Origin: Capitulum mitella | Taxonomy: Eukaryota; Arthropoda; Thecostraca; Pollicipedomorpha; Pollicipedidae | Assembly (NCBI GenBank): GCA_030062745.1 | Contig: CP099839.1 | Location: forward strand, 21,895,324 to 21,959,323 | Length of the DNA: 64,000 bases | Direction of reading: 5' to 3' | In this document: positions 22,852-33,705 of the stretch, piece after piece | How positions within the stretch are numbered: position 1 is the stretch's first letter | Layout of the letters: every line of letters starts with the position of its first letter | Program-made: the position numbers and the translations under genes | Notes under the pieces: model-generated | What the model was told of the DNA's origin: nothing | The model's input: only the letters and a program-made list of their open reading frames with translations | Database searches by the model: none

Positions 22852-23550
22852 CTGGAAACAGAGGCGTCATGTTAGGCCAGACCAACAGCAAACTGATCCG
22901 TCAAAAAAAAAACGCTCCTTCTCGTTAGTGTCCTTCAACTCCGGGTGTCGCTAAAAACAAAATTGACGTCATTGGTGCTGATGAACTTTTGATGCCACGA
23001 ACAAAATTTGTCGTAACGGGCAAAATAAACCCGGAACAATTTTTACAAGCAGATAAACATATTCTTCGCGACCGCAGGATGCTGAGACGGATGAGATGAT
23101 GAATGGTGATGTGATGTTAATGTTGATTGACTAGTTCATGATATTGACTGATGTTCAATGCTGATCTGATGACAGATGAACAGGGATGCTGCAGACAAAA
23201 GAAACAAGAGTAGCACTTACCTTTTGAAAGTGGCGTTAGCGACTCCGAGGCACAGCAGCGCCAATGTGATTACCTAAAAAAAGCATCAGACACGTTACAT
23301 GTGTTCTACGAAAGGTTAGAGATATTCAGATATCAGGAATACGATCAACCAGGTAAAACTGGTGTGACGTTGAACTGGATATGGTGAATCCGCTCTCACG
23401 CACAGGATTTTCCGTGCAATTCGGTATTTTTGTGAGACTCAGGAGGGCCCGAAAGTGTTACAGTTCCAGACCAAGTTGTCGGATGTTATGTCGACCTTCT
23501 AACAAATCAAACCATCCACTGCTCGTCGGGCTTACCTGCAGGCCCGCCAT
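22164..23550 (-). CDS. Gene B: secreted QQP-repeat protein, whole gene
   Basis: The exons are 23536-23550, 23221-23273 and 22164-22851 (minus), with phases 0 then 2, giving 251 residues. Exons 1 and 2 together read MAGLQ then VITLALLCLGVANATFK, a clear signal peptide cleaved near residue 19. The mature chain begins with a short basic stretch (SSKSKRVV) and an Ala/Tyr-rich segment. It then has some twenty QQP units (YAVQQPT, YVAQQP, TVQQPI) and a poly-Gln and Ser/Tyr tail ending SASGYSYR. It is probably an extracellular structural protein such as a cuticle or secretion component. The YAVQQPT motif is shared with gene A. An initiator-like TCAGT (23567-23571, minus) lies 19 bases before the ATG. 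Confidence 0.82.
23221..23273 (-). CDS. Gene B exon 2: signal peptide
   Basis: It is 53 bases long, encoding VITLALLCLGVANATFK plus two bases of the next codon. The acceptor is a T-rich tttttttag and the donor AAAAG/gtaagt. Confidence 0.82.
23536..23550 (-). CDS. Gene B exon 1: start codon exon
   Basis: It encodes MAGLQ and ends at donor CAG/gtaagc in phase 0. Its size, 15 bases, equals that of gene C exon 1. Confidence 0.7.
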
Positions 23551-23571
23551 CACACGGGAGCTGCGCACTGA

Positions 23572-24210
23572 CGCGCCGCCGGGGCTCGAGTGAAGGCTTC
23601 GGGCGGCTCGAGAGAGGCTCCGGAGACGGGCCGACGTCCGCCGGTGAGGCAATCCCAGGGCCGCGGCCGAGACATGTCTCCGGCTATGATCTCGGCGGTC
23701 ATTGCAATCGGACCCGGACCGGCGGCGCCGCGTGAGCCGCTGCAGAACCCGTTCGGTCGGAGCACGCGGAACACACGCGCGCAGGATGGGGCCTGTCGCC
23801 GTAAAAATGTCATCAGGCAGCGATCCTGGAGTGTTAGGCGTGTTTTGCGCGGATGTAAGTCCGAGTTAATGACGGAGAAATTCATCTTCACCACAGTGAA
23901 AGCCGAAGGCTAGGCAGAAAATTGTGGAGCATGCTGCTCATGCGCAAGTGAAAATACATGCGCCAATGAACAGATTCATGGATGTGGACTCGCATCATTT
24001 TTCGAGGGCCCTGTCCGCCTCCCCCACGTTGATTTGGGCCCCCAATATGGGTTTCGCCTCAAATCTTCTGCCGGCTTTAACAAGGAAAGTAGATAATGGT
24101 AACAAGAAGGGTCGCAATCCAAGTAGGTAAGAGATAGATATTCATATATATGTATATATACACACACACACACACACATGTATATATATATACACTCACA
24201 CATATATATG

Positions 24211-24241
<31 letters not shown>

Positions 24242-24666
24242 GGGAATATACGCAGTTTTTTATGTCATGAATAGTAACAAAAAACGTGTAAATTTCACTT
24301 GGTCAGAATAAAGTGGACTAAATCCGCTGAGAAACCCAGAACTGGGGAAGTAAGCTTGTCAGATCCCCGGCTGACAAGGGTCCCCTAATCATTACGCAAA
24401 ACGACACACCTGAACAGATTCGTGATTCAGATGCGCGAATGGGTTAAAAAAAAACAGCACTAGACATAATATGAAAGACAGTCGTTCAGTATCACCAGGA
24501 GCACTAGCAAAACACAGATTGCTTCGAAACGTGGTAGTGGTAAATTAACAACTGCGTAAGGTGATAGCACGTGAGTATAGAAATGGAAATCTAGGAGCAG
24601 AAGAGTCTTTCACGGGATTCGCGCTTATGAGGATATAAATCGGCCAGCTTTCATACGAATGCTCTT
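23572..24666. other. Upstream of gene B; promoter region and microsatellite
   Basis: A GC-rich block (about 23560-23800) adjoins the gene B start and lacks a TATA box. Further out, a composite (TA)n/(CA)n microsatellite occupies about 24142-24242. Nothing else is recognised. Confidence 0.4.
24142..24242. repeat. Composite (TA)n/(CA)n microsatellite
   Basis: TA and CA blocks alternate, with several tatatgtata interruptions. Confidence 0.9.
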
Positions 24667-24670
24667 TTAA

Positions 24671-25894
24671 CCCGTCCCCGACTGGTGGGGGGGGGGGTGG
24701 CAGTTGACAGCCCACCTGAGGTTTTGCTGGGACTGCGAGAGAACAAACAAATACGGAGTCACGAAACTTTGTGTACCTTTCGCTTCATCATTTTTACACC
24801 TTGAGTCAAAGTTTTGAGCTCAGGGCAGGTCAGGTACTTGGCCTAGGTCAGGTCAAACAGACCCATGCTTAAAAAAGTTTAGCGCCCTCTAACTTTTTCG
24901 AAAAACAAGGTATCACAATAATACTTTCAGGAATTACTGATCTTGATAGATGCAACAAATCTGCTGTCTCAGATTTTTCGGAATTTTCCGGGTCATTGAC
25001 CTAAGGTCAAGCCCATTTTTAAGACATGTCGTCGTTTTTTTCGGAAATTGATGGAATATTTCATAAAATTTTTAGTGTGGAGTCAAGCAGGCATCTAGTT
25101 ACCGCCATTGAGCAAAGTATCGATGACTTTCAGCCATTGACCCGAGGTCAGGTCACGAATAACTGTAGTGAGCCAAAATGTACCACCGTCAAAATCGGCG
25201 ATGAATTACTCAGAATAGGTAGAAATTGACAGCACTGGCTTCCACAGACGTAAATGATACCAAGAACCTCAAAAAAGTTTGTAAAAATTGCATATTTTGC
25301 AAATAAACAGGCTCTCGCGAATAAAGCTCCGCCAGTTTTGTAGATTGGTAACTCATTAATTTTTCCAAAATTTAAGCATGAAAACCACCACAAGAACCAC
25401 TAAGATTAATAAAATTTACATGGATAGGTTTTTCTCGCAAAAATAAAGGAACGCTAAAATTAGTCTCCGTCAAGGTCTTACTGCATACGGCTGCGCCGCA
25501 CGCCGACAGCCGGCGCGAAAATTGGTGTGTCTTTAACTCACCGTTTCGGCGTATATGTTGAACAAATCTGAGAAATTAGATGTGTATCGGCATTTGCGGA
25601 CCTTTACTTGTGCCCTGGTGCCTCTAACTATGCGCCATTAGTCACAGCCCTTGAGATTCAGGCCGTTTCTCAGTCTCATGCAGTCGGCTATTAGAAAACA
25701 TGTATAGGACGTAGATTGCTTACATGTTATCTAAAACTAAAAATGAGACCAGTTTCGAGCTCTACTCGTCACAAGCTTTCTAACGGTGTGCTTATTTTTA
25801 TCGTGCGACCAACCGTTCGTGAGTTAGAGGGGGGCGATCAACTGCCCCCCCCCCAGTTGCGCATGATCGAAACTGACCGACGGTCGTGCGCGGG
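24671..25894 (+). mobile_element. TTAA-flanked MITE-like element, family 1, copy 1
   Basis: This 1,224-bp element is flanked by TTAA (24667-24670 and 25895-25898). It starts CCCGTCCCCGACTGG and ends CGTGCGCGGG. Both ends contain a G-run, then CAGTTGA-type sequence, then a C-run, which forms most of the inverted repeat. No transposase is encoded. Copies occur at 47369-48588 (same orientation) and 61237-61803 (inverted, internally deleted). TTAA target sites and CCC...GGG termini match the piggyBac superfamily. Confidence 0.8.
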
Positions 25895-25898
25895 TTAA

Positions 25899-26677
25899 GA
25901 AACTTATCATCACTGTCACGAGGTCGGATGTCTCCAAGTCGCGAGTCTCCCAGAATAAAGTCATCTCGTAATTGTACGGAAGTGCCCCCCCCCCCCCATA
26001 CGAGATCCTTTCTTATCCCAATTCCTGTAAGTTCTGCTACCACGACCCTGTCCGATTAATTCCAAGAGCTTGCTTGCCTAGCAGAAACCTGCTAGTCCTT
26101 GGAGATTACTGTCGTGAAAGTGGCACTTGTTGAAACCAGTTTTCACCACGGTGTACGCATTTTTCTCAGATGGCCGCCCGTAAGATGGATTTGGGCGTGC
26201 TGGATGCTACGTATGATCGAGGATGGATGGTGGTCGTGTGAATGACGTGATCCCGCAGGACCACCGTCCCGGCCTCGGACGCTGTGCTGTCCTATCGATC
26301 TCGTGCAACACTCAACCGCAACGTACGGTCGCGTCGCTGTGAGGTTTCCAATCGCCTCTTGGACAAATGCTGCAACTTCACGCGCTACCACCGTCATACG
26401 CTCTGTCCTGCTCGAATCATGGTCATGGGAAGCGGGAAAGCCAGAATTAAACTGCTATTTCGCCAGCTCCTGCCACAGTTCGTGGCAGGAGCATCATGAG
26501 CCCTTGCCGGGTCGGCCTCCGGATCCACCTTAGCCAGGCTGGGGGATCACGAGAACCCCCTCCGCCAAGATCTCGAGAAATGTAGGTTCCACAGCAAAAG
26601 TAAAAATACCGTTGGAAAGCCCTTGGCGAAACTAGAAAAAATTAGAATAAAAAATAGACTTTCCTTTAAGGTCAATA
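25899..26677. other. Intergenic between two MITEs; no gene seen
   Basis: A C-run lies at 25986-25998. A perfect 11-bp hairpin stem (GCTCCTGCCAC and its complement around a 5-base loop) lies at about 26464-26490. Open frames on both strands near 26143-26530 show no recognisable features. Confidence 0.4.
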
Positions 26678-26681
26678 TTAA

Positions 26682-27879
26682 CCCTATTCCCGGTAGGGGG
26701 GCTGAATTCGCCCTCTCGGGTTTTTTGCTTGCCAATTCCAGGATTTTTGATGCAGCTTTACGAAACCTGGTCACTTTTCCTATCTATCCTTTCTACGTAC
26801 TGTGACAAAATTTCGAAATTCTATTTTGCTCAGGGGCGGAGCCAGGCAACGTTTTTGGGCAGCACCTCATACCATTTTTGGCCCTGTTAAGGGTAAAGGG
26901 AAAATGACTGCCAAAAATAGTGTTTTTAAGATAGAACTTAAAGCTTTATATGGATGTATAACTAAATAGATGGGAAACATGCAAATGGAATTTCGTTCGT
27001 CTGAGGCGACTTTACAAGGTCAGGTCAAGGTCAAAATTCGAAATTTGGTTTCATAGTAATAATTTCGATGCTCTTTTTCAAATGCCAAACCCGGAATAAA
27101 TATGACGTAGAATGGTGCCCTCTACTTGTGTATCAAGTTTCAGCCTGATATCAGGCCGGGCCACGGAGCTATGACCTAAATCGTCAGTGCGCGTTCCCTT
27201 TTTCACAATGGCCGTAACATGGCATTTTTGAAATAGAGTGAATTCAAATGATTAAAAACATTTACAGATAATACTAAATGCACATGAGATCGTTCCAAGT
27301 GACCTCAAGGTCACTGGAGACCATTTAAGATCAAAGGTCACAAGTTGATATGAAGAGCATGTGCCCATGACAGTTCCCCCCTTTTCATGTCCCTGGCACC
27401 GCCTATCCTAACATTATACGAACATTGTAATACGATTTGTACTTCTCTAGTATAACATGACCAGCAGAAGCCAATAAAGTGCTTTTACCTTTTTTGTTCA
27501 TGCAGGTTGTGAAAAACTAGTCCCCTATTTTTGAAACCTTACAAACGTCTATGATTTTCTCAAAATTCCAAATGTTTGTACAAATGGTAAAAGTCCCATC
27601 CATATTCTCTCAATTCATTCCAATTTCATTCAAATCGGGCTATAAACAACGGAGTTATAAGACGTCCAAAAGTACCCCCCATTTTGATATTTTTGCCCTT
27701 GTATCCACCCCTTCCAAAATTCTGAAAACCTTCTTCTAAAAGTGTAGTTTATTTCATGGTACATCGATTGCCGTTTGTTGCGATGAAATCGAATGTGTAG
27801 CTCTCGAAATTTTGGGTGGTGGGGCAAACCCGCCCCCTGCCGGGAATCGGTCATACCGTGTAGCCCTCCGGGAATAGGG
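26682..27879 (+). mobile_element. TTAA-flanked MITE-like element, family 2, copy 1
   Basis: This 1,198-bp element is flanked by TTAA (26678-26681 and 27880-27883) with a perfect 12-bp terminal inverted repeat CCCTATTCCCGG. No transposase frame is seen. A diverged copy lies at about 37230-38495, where the interior aligns but the termini have decayed. Confidence 0.8.
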
Positions 27880-27883
27880 TTAA

Positions 27884-29204
27884 AGTCACCAGAGGTAATC
27901 TTTGGTCAAACTACCCTGTTGACATTTTTGGCAGAAAGTTTGATAACCGTTGCTTCTTTCTACGTGTCTCAAAAGGGCTTTAACGGTGAATGCCTATGTG
28001 GGGCGGGAAAAGGGCACTTGAGGCCAAATTTGACCACTTCAGCGAAAGCTGGAAATAAAGGCAGGAAATCGTCCTTGCGTAAGGGCAGGAGTCTTGCTTT
28101 TCTGAGTCTTTAAGTATGTGTCTTGGCTGGAATACCCCACAAATGCATGCGGAACACATACGTAGTCTGCGAGTGTCAGTAGTAGAATTAAACAATGTCA
28201 GCCTAGGTCAAGATATTGACGCTTATACGTCGGGCGTTTTTGATGCCTGTCGTGTAACCTGCCTCATTATTATTGATCAGACACGGTTCGGGATAAAAAT
28301 CATAACGTCGGTTCATATGAGACCCCTTTTGCATCATGAAACCTGTTCCTCAAGGCATTTTTTTCACGTAAGTCACTCAGATGCCCGGCGGCGGGCACGT
28401 CCGCAATGCAAAAGCCCAATATTTGTCGGGGAAGCTATTTTGGCGACGTCAAGGGTTTTATTTTCCCGACCAAAAAGGGGACTACATCATCAGGAGGGCA
28501 CGGGCATAGTTCTTATCATTTGTGGCCATACAAAGTGTGTTCGCATTGGAAACAAATGTACCGTTTCCAAAAGTCAAATCACGTCATCCGGGATGAAATG
28601 GAATTGGGTCATCCTTCAAAAATAAGTTCTTGTCATATATTAGTGCTTCCAAAGCACATGTGACTACCAATAACATTCCAAAACTGTGAGACAAAGCAAT
28701 GTACTCGGTTGCGGGTCTGAAAATTCGGGATGAAACGTGGCCTGACCCCAGGTCACGGGCCAAGAGGTGCAGGTATGTGTTCAATTGACATGAGAAGCAC
28801 CAGGGTGTATATTAAAGCTTCAAAACAGCGCAACCAATCCCACAATCTCAACAGTAAACGTAAAAAAGGCCTGAAGTTCAGCTGCCGTAAGGTCAATAAC
28901 CCGAACATTTCCGAAAAATCGAGATAGCAGAATTGTCCCATTTGTGAAGCTTTACCAACATGCCAAGTTTTATATCAATCGAAGCATTTCTAAAAATGTT
29001 ATGCCAGTTTCATTTTTTAAAACATGGTCTGGCTGGACCCGTCCTAAGTCAATGATCTGAGGTGACCAGGACTCGAGGAATCGACGCAAGGTGTAAAAAT
29101 GATCTACGAAAACATATTCTAACTTTCTCCACACTTTTTTGTTTTTTTGGCTAGCCTTAGCAAACCGGAAGGGGTCTCATGACCCACAGCCCGGCGATGG
29201 TTAA
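27884..29204. other. Repeat-like intergenic DNA; no gene seen
   Basis: AT-rich sequence with many scattered ggtca motifs resembles the interiors of the neighbouring MITEs and is probably further decayed elements. The 169-codon plus-strand frame at 28116-28625 has no signal, domain or codon bias. Confidence 0.4.
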
Positions 29205-29470
29205 TCCTCGCCCGGCGGGGAGGCGTCGTTTTATGACCCCTTACGTTTTTCTGTAATAGTTTTTTAATGACGGAAAATAGAGAGCTGATTCTTTGCTATA
29301 GCCGAGTTTATAACATTCATAAACCTTGAGTAAAATTTTCAGATTTTCCATGAAAGACGTCATGACCTGTGACCTTTTTGTCAAGGTCATGTCAGTCGTG
29401 ATTTTAACAAAATCGAACAGTGTATCTCATCTGATGGAAATTCGTCACTGTAATGTTGTGCTACATGTTT

Positions 29471-29522
<52 letters not shown>

Positions 29523-30450
29523 CTGCCCAATTTTAGTGCATGGAAAGAGTCAGGTCGTCAGAGGTCAAGGCGGGCCATGACCACGTGCATATGAAACATT
29601 GACATCAAATGCCATTTTAGCTTTGTATACGGCGTAAATGATGTCTACACTTGCAGAAATGCTTTATTACGAGCCACCACTTCACCATTAGTTTGACGCA
29701 CATCGTTTGGCCTTATGTAAAGCCAATTTATATGTCAAGGTCTTGCTGGGTCAAAGAAATTCACAAATTTGAAATCCGATTGCGCCCCTTGCGGTGGCCT
29801 TGAGAAACTGCTGCGACCGCAGCAATGATATGTTAAGACAGACTGTATGCCCGCCTACCTGCACACCAAGTTTGGTGGCTGTAGCTCAAGTTGTTTCCCA
29901 TAAAAGAGCGATTTCCGTCGAACGACATAAACGCCCCTGGTGTTGACCTTGTGAACTACGGTGGCCGCAAGGCCAAATAGATGACCCTCTCTCACCCGGA
30001 GGAGATCCGATGTACCGAGTTTGGCATGCGTTTCTTCGCTCGTTTGACCTGTGACCCGACAAGAGTGTGGTGGGAGTATCATGCCTCTCATTGCAAGTTT
30101 CAACTATGACAACATTTTCGTGATCTGATAGGTCATCCATTGACTCAGACAACCATGCATTTCCCGATGGCTAAATCAACGACTAATACGCTGGTTTTTG
30201 CGTAATCGATTTATTTTCATGGGTTCTGAAACTATATTTTTACGAAACACGGAAAGATTTCAACATGGCCGCTTACAAGTCATTACCTTGACCTGGGAGG
30301 TTACCTGCTGGCTTTGAACAAAAAATGGAATACCGTTCAGTAGTCAACGTGACCAACACACTGGTTTCTTCCGCCGTGCTCTATCTCTTTGTTCAAAAGT
30401 TAGCGCGCGGGGGGGGGGGTCGTTTTAGGATCCCTCCCCGCCGGGCGCAA
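29205..30450. mobile_element. TIR element with CGCCCGGCGGGGAGG ends (family 4)
   Basis: The left end reads TCCTCGCCCGGCGGGGAGG followed by cgtcgttttatga. The right end in reverse reads GCGCCCGGCGGGGAGGGA followed by tcctaaaacga. A 15-base core is thus inverted at both ends of a 1.25-kb AT-rich body. TTAA is present on the left (29201-29204) but not clearly on the right. A long (AT)n run (29473-29521) lies inside. Confidence 0.5.
29473..29521. repeat. (AT)n microsatellite
   Basis: About 24 uninterrupted AT units. Confidence 0.95.
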
Positions 30451-31116
30451 TATACGCAACAGTCCCTGCCAAACCGTGCTCGCGAGAACGCAAACAACAG
30501 ATTTACAGTTAGGCCACCCCAAAAGCCTGTCTAGTTATGCGTCGGTGTGAACTGCCCTTAGCCAGCTTTCGTTCATCCCACAGTCGACTCGGTCAACTCT
30601 ATTCGTCACGAAAGGAAAATTCCGAGCTCAGCCCTTTTCTGCATTATCATACAGTTGCATCCATGTTCCTCGCTAGACAACACTCATCGATGGGCCGGCT
30701 ATATGCATACCCCCGGGTCATCCCGCGTATTTTGAGCATTAATCCGGAATGATAGCAGCCACCTGACCCCTGGGTGCAGGGGAGACCTGAACGACTAGAC
30801 CCGGGTGCACCAGAGCGGGGCGGGGTCAGCCTCCTCCGTCTCGGCCGGGATACGCCACGCCTCAGAGTCCGTGCGTTTCGCTGGGCGACGGACCGCGCCC
30901 GAACAAGGCAGCAGGCGGCGCGTTCCCGGAGGGCCCACTGCCCGTGGGAGCCTCCATCCTCATTGTCCAGTCGGCTTTCGGCCATGGCCCCGCCTATCCT
31001 GGCCTGGGCGGCGCCGGTTTGCGAGCCATGCCTTGCCCGCGTCTGCCCGAGCCGTGCCTTGCCTTGCTCGCGTGAGATGCGGTGTGCGCCTGGGCGCTGC
31101 CCCTCCCCCTCTCCTT
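30451..31116. other. Intergenic downstream of gene C; no gene seen
   Basis: The stretch 30750-31115 is GC-rich and open in several frames but has no domain or signal. No poly(A) signal for gene C was identified with confidence. Confidence 0.35.
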
Positions 31117-31225
31117 GGTGTTAATTGTTCCTGAGAAGCACCGGCTGGTTTTGGCTATAAGCCTCACGCATACATGGCTAAGAGCCAAAAACCAGCCGGT
31201 CCTTAACACTTGAAAAATTAACACC
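31117..31225. repeat. 109-bp palindromic hairpin
   Basis: Nested inverted arms: an outer 10-bp pair (GGTGTTAATT at 31117-31126, AATTAACACC at 31216-31225) and an inner pair (ACCGGCTGGTTTTGGCT at 31140-31156 with its complement at 31183-31200, one extra base). The loop is about 26 bases. It could be a tiny fold-back element or an RNA hairpin. Confidence 0.7.
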
Positions 31226-31742
31226 TGACGACGGCCGGAAAACTAAATGGACGAAACGTTGTGTAAATTAGAACACACAAGACGACGACGATAGTCCGAA
31301 AAATCCCTGCATCCGGGAAAAAGACAGTTTTGCCGTCAAACGTTTCTGTTATGGGTTTATCTGGCGTTGATGTCCAATGTAATGCCCATCTGTCACTCTG
31401 AAACCTTACTTCATTCCATTTTATGCATGGAGACATTCGTATCGTAGACTCATTTTTGTGTATTTTCGTTTCTCAACGTTCACTTCATTTTACAAACAAA
31501 ACATCAACAAAGAGGTGTCATAACATCTTTTTCGTTGTCACCACGCAACGCAATAATCCCGATCACGTTCAACAACAGCACAAAACATAAAACACTCGAA
31601 CCGTCACAAAACCAGCAAATGGCGGCACCAGACAACAGCAGTCTTGATCTTCTGGTTTCGCTGAGGTCCGGAGGTCACTACTGTTCCTCCCGTCGGTGGT
31701 CAATGACGCCCTGTCTGCGGGACACAGCCGCCAGACTCGCGT

Positions 31743-32400
31743 CTATTCAGTGTATTCTCCTCCGCCGTCCGTCCATCGAGGCGACCCGCCCCCACGCCGT
31801 CCGACACCCTCAGGCATAGGCGGCGTGGCCTGGCCGGAACCGGGCGACTTCCGGGCCGCACGTGCCGGCCCCGTGCTCAGCGAGCGGGCCGCGTACCCCG
31901 AGCTCGGCGGGCCGTACTCAGCCTTGGCTTTCGCGACGTACCTGGTGAAGAACACCGGCCGGTCTCGGTACACCGTCTTCGTGACGTGCACCGGCCGGTC
32001 CACGTACTTGGTGACGTACACCGAGCGCGTCTCGTACCGGGTGACCAGCACGGGCTTCTCGTGCACCTTGGTCACGTAGACGGGTTTCGGCACGGGCACG
32101 TCGTGGCGCACGGGCACGTAGTGCGCCACGGGCACCTCGCGCTCGACGGTGTAAGTCACGGGTGGCTCCTTCACCACGTGGTGCTTGATCACCTCGTGCA
32201 CGATCTTGGGCGGCGGAGGCGGCGGCGGCGGCGGCGGCGCGTACTGCATTACCGGCTGCTGCACCAGCGGCTGCGGTATCACCGCTTGCTGCACCACCGG
32301 CTGCTGTATCACCGGTTGCTGTATCACCGGCTGCTGCACCACCGGCTGCTGATACACAGGCGCTGCCTGTACCGGCACGGCCACTTCGATATACTCGTCC
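31743..32400 (-). CDS. Gene C exon 3: repeat exon
   Basis: The acceptor tttctgccgcag (minus) joins in phase 2 to give KDEDEYIEVAVPVQ. The frame is open to TAG at 31743. A Gly/Ala/Arg-rich alternative minus frame over 31918-32421 is a shadow. Confidence 0.85.
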
Positions 32401-33705
32401 CTGCGGCAGAAAGTCGGTCAAGGCCTTGCCGTAGCCATGGCGTTGGAGGCGGGGCGAAAACGTTGAACGTTGAACCAGAGGCTGGGAAGCCAGGCAAGGT
32501 TCCCCTCAGCTCGGCAGCTCGGGAACTGGCACCAATGCTGTTCTGTCTGCTACTACTGTCTGTTACTGTCTGTTCTGTCTGCTGGACACGACTAGGTTAT
32601 GGCAAAAAGTAACTGAATTCTGCCAAGCCTCTGCACTTAAAAAATACCTTTCAGTAGGAATGAAATGATGGTGTTACATTTGCATTGCCAAACATGTTAA
32701 TTTCACACACATTTGTAAGTACACTTAAAACAAGTTCACGGCCGCAAATGCGCTTGCTAAATGTTCACAAGGAGCGCTTTTAAACCACTGCTGGGAATGA
32801 ACGCCCCGACGCACTTACTCGTCTTTCCAAATCTTCTTTAGTTTGTGCCACAGTCCCTTTTCGGAGCTAGCTTCACTTATTTCAATGATACTGGAAATGT
32901 ATCCCATGGTCAACATCAGCTGAAACATGAACAGTCTTGTTAGTCACCATGTTGATGATGGCATCTTACAGTCGGCACTGGTATAGCATATTTGTCGCGT
33001 CCAGTCGATGTTGCATGAAACTTTGGATTGCTCTTTCCCATGCGGATGTCTTTTTAACCACGACAACCAGCCACCAGGCTGTAAATTAAATTTTTAAATT
33101 AAGTTAACGCCCTACCTTTTTGGCATGTTTCGTTAGCATCCAAATGAATAATAATCTCCAAATGCCAAGTACTTATTGGCCGCTTACTTTGAAGAAAAAG
33201 ATAACATCCAGTGTCATATCTAAGCATAGCCAGGTGTCATCTACTGTGTTCGACTTTCAAGCGTTTACTTCACGCATCTGGCGAACTATTATAAACTCTG
33301 GTTCGAATTCTTCCATCGTCCTGCTCTTTCCGTCACCAAATAGCCAGGCAGGCACGCAGGCAGCAGGCACGCATAGCCATGAAATGCGTCCGCCTTGAGA
33401 CACAACCAAGGAACATTATTCAAACTGCCAGCATCAATCAAATACACGACGCTGGGTGTAATGTTACAAAAATAAGAGGCGGATGAAGAAAACTTCTCAG
33501 AAACTCACGCATTAACCATCGGTGTATCAGGGTGTTGAAGAAGCAGGGTGGCAGTCGTACCAACGTGAGACAGTTTATCATGAGCCCTTGGAAAGAAACT
33601 ATATCAAACTCTTTCTGGCAACATCGACTTGCAAACGTCCACACTCGACCAGCCGTAACACACTCGGCAATACAAAACATCGGCACTTACCGTGAGGATC
33701 TTCAT
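31743..33705 (-). CDS. Gene C: secreted QQP / VYVTK repeat protein, whole gene
   Basis: The exons are 33691-33705, 32819-32919 and 31743-32400 (minus), with phases 0 then 2, giving 257 residues. MKILT plus LMLTMGYISSIIEISEA forms a signal peptide with a likely cut near residue 22. Next come a basic amphipathic segment (EKGLWHKLKKIWKDE) and QQPV(V/I) repeats (about 55-85). A run of ten prolines follows, then a Val/Tyr/Lys/His-rich region with VYVTK, HVTK and RPVHVTK units (about 105-195). The tail is Gly/Ser/Arg-rich. Val-Pro-Tyr-Lys repeats of this style are common in arthropod cuticle proteins, so an extracellular matrix role is inferred. The exon plan equals that of genes A and B. Confidence 0.8.
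32819..32919 (-). CDS. Gene C exon 2: signal peptide end and basic helix
   Basis: It is 101 bases, with acceptor tgtttcag and donor GA/gtaagt. It encodes LMLTMGYISSIIEISEA and then SSEKGLWHKLKKIWKD. Phases are 0 in and 2 out. Confidence 0.8.
33691..33705 (-). CDS. Gene C exon 1: start codon exon
   Basis: It encodes MKILT and ends at donor ACG/gtaagt in phase 0. The basic-hydrophobic start suits a signal peptide n-region. Confidence 0.7.

Noticed and set aside
26464..26490. Histone-type 3' stem-loop or terminator
   Set aside because: The 11-bp stem does not match the histone consensus and no histone frame is nearby.
28116..28625. 169-codon plus-strand frame as a possible gene
   Set aside because: It lies in repeat-like DNA and has no domain, signal peptide or codon bias.
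31986..32612. Plus-strand His/Leu/Arg-rich open frame over gene C
   Set aside because: It is antisense to the VTK and QQP repeats and has no signal or splice logic of its own.
33296..33310. ggttcgaattc as a tRNA B box
   Set aside because: No A box or cloverleaf can be drawn upstream.
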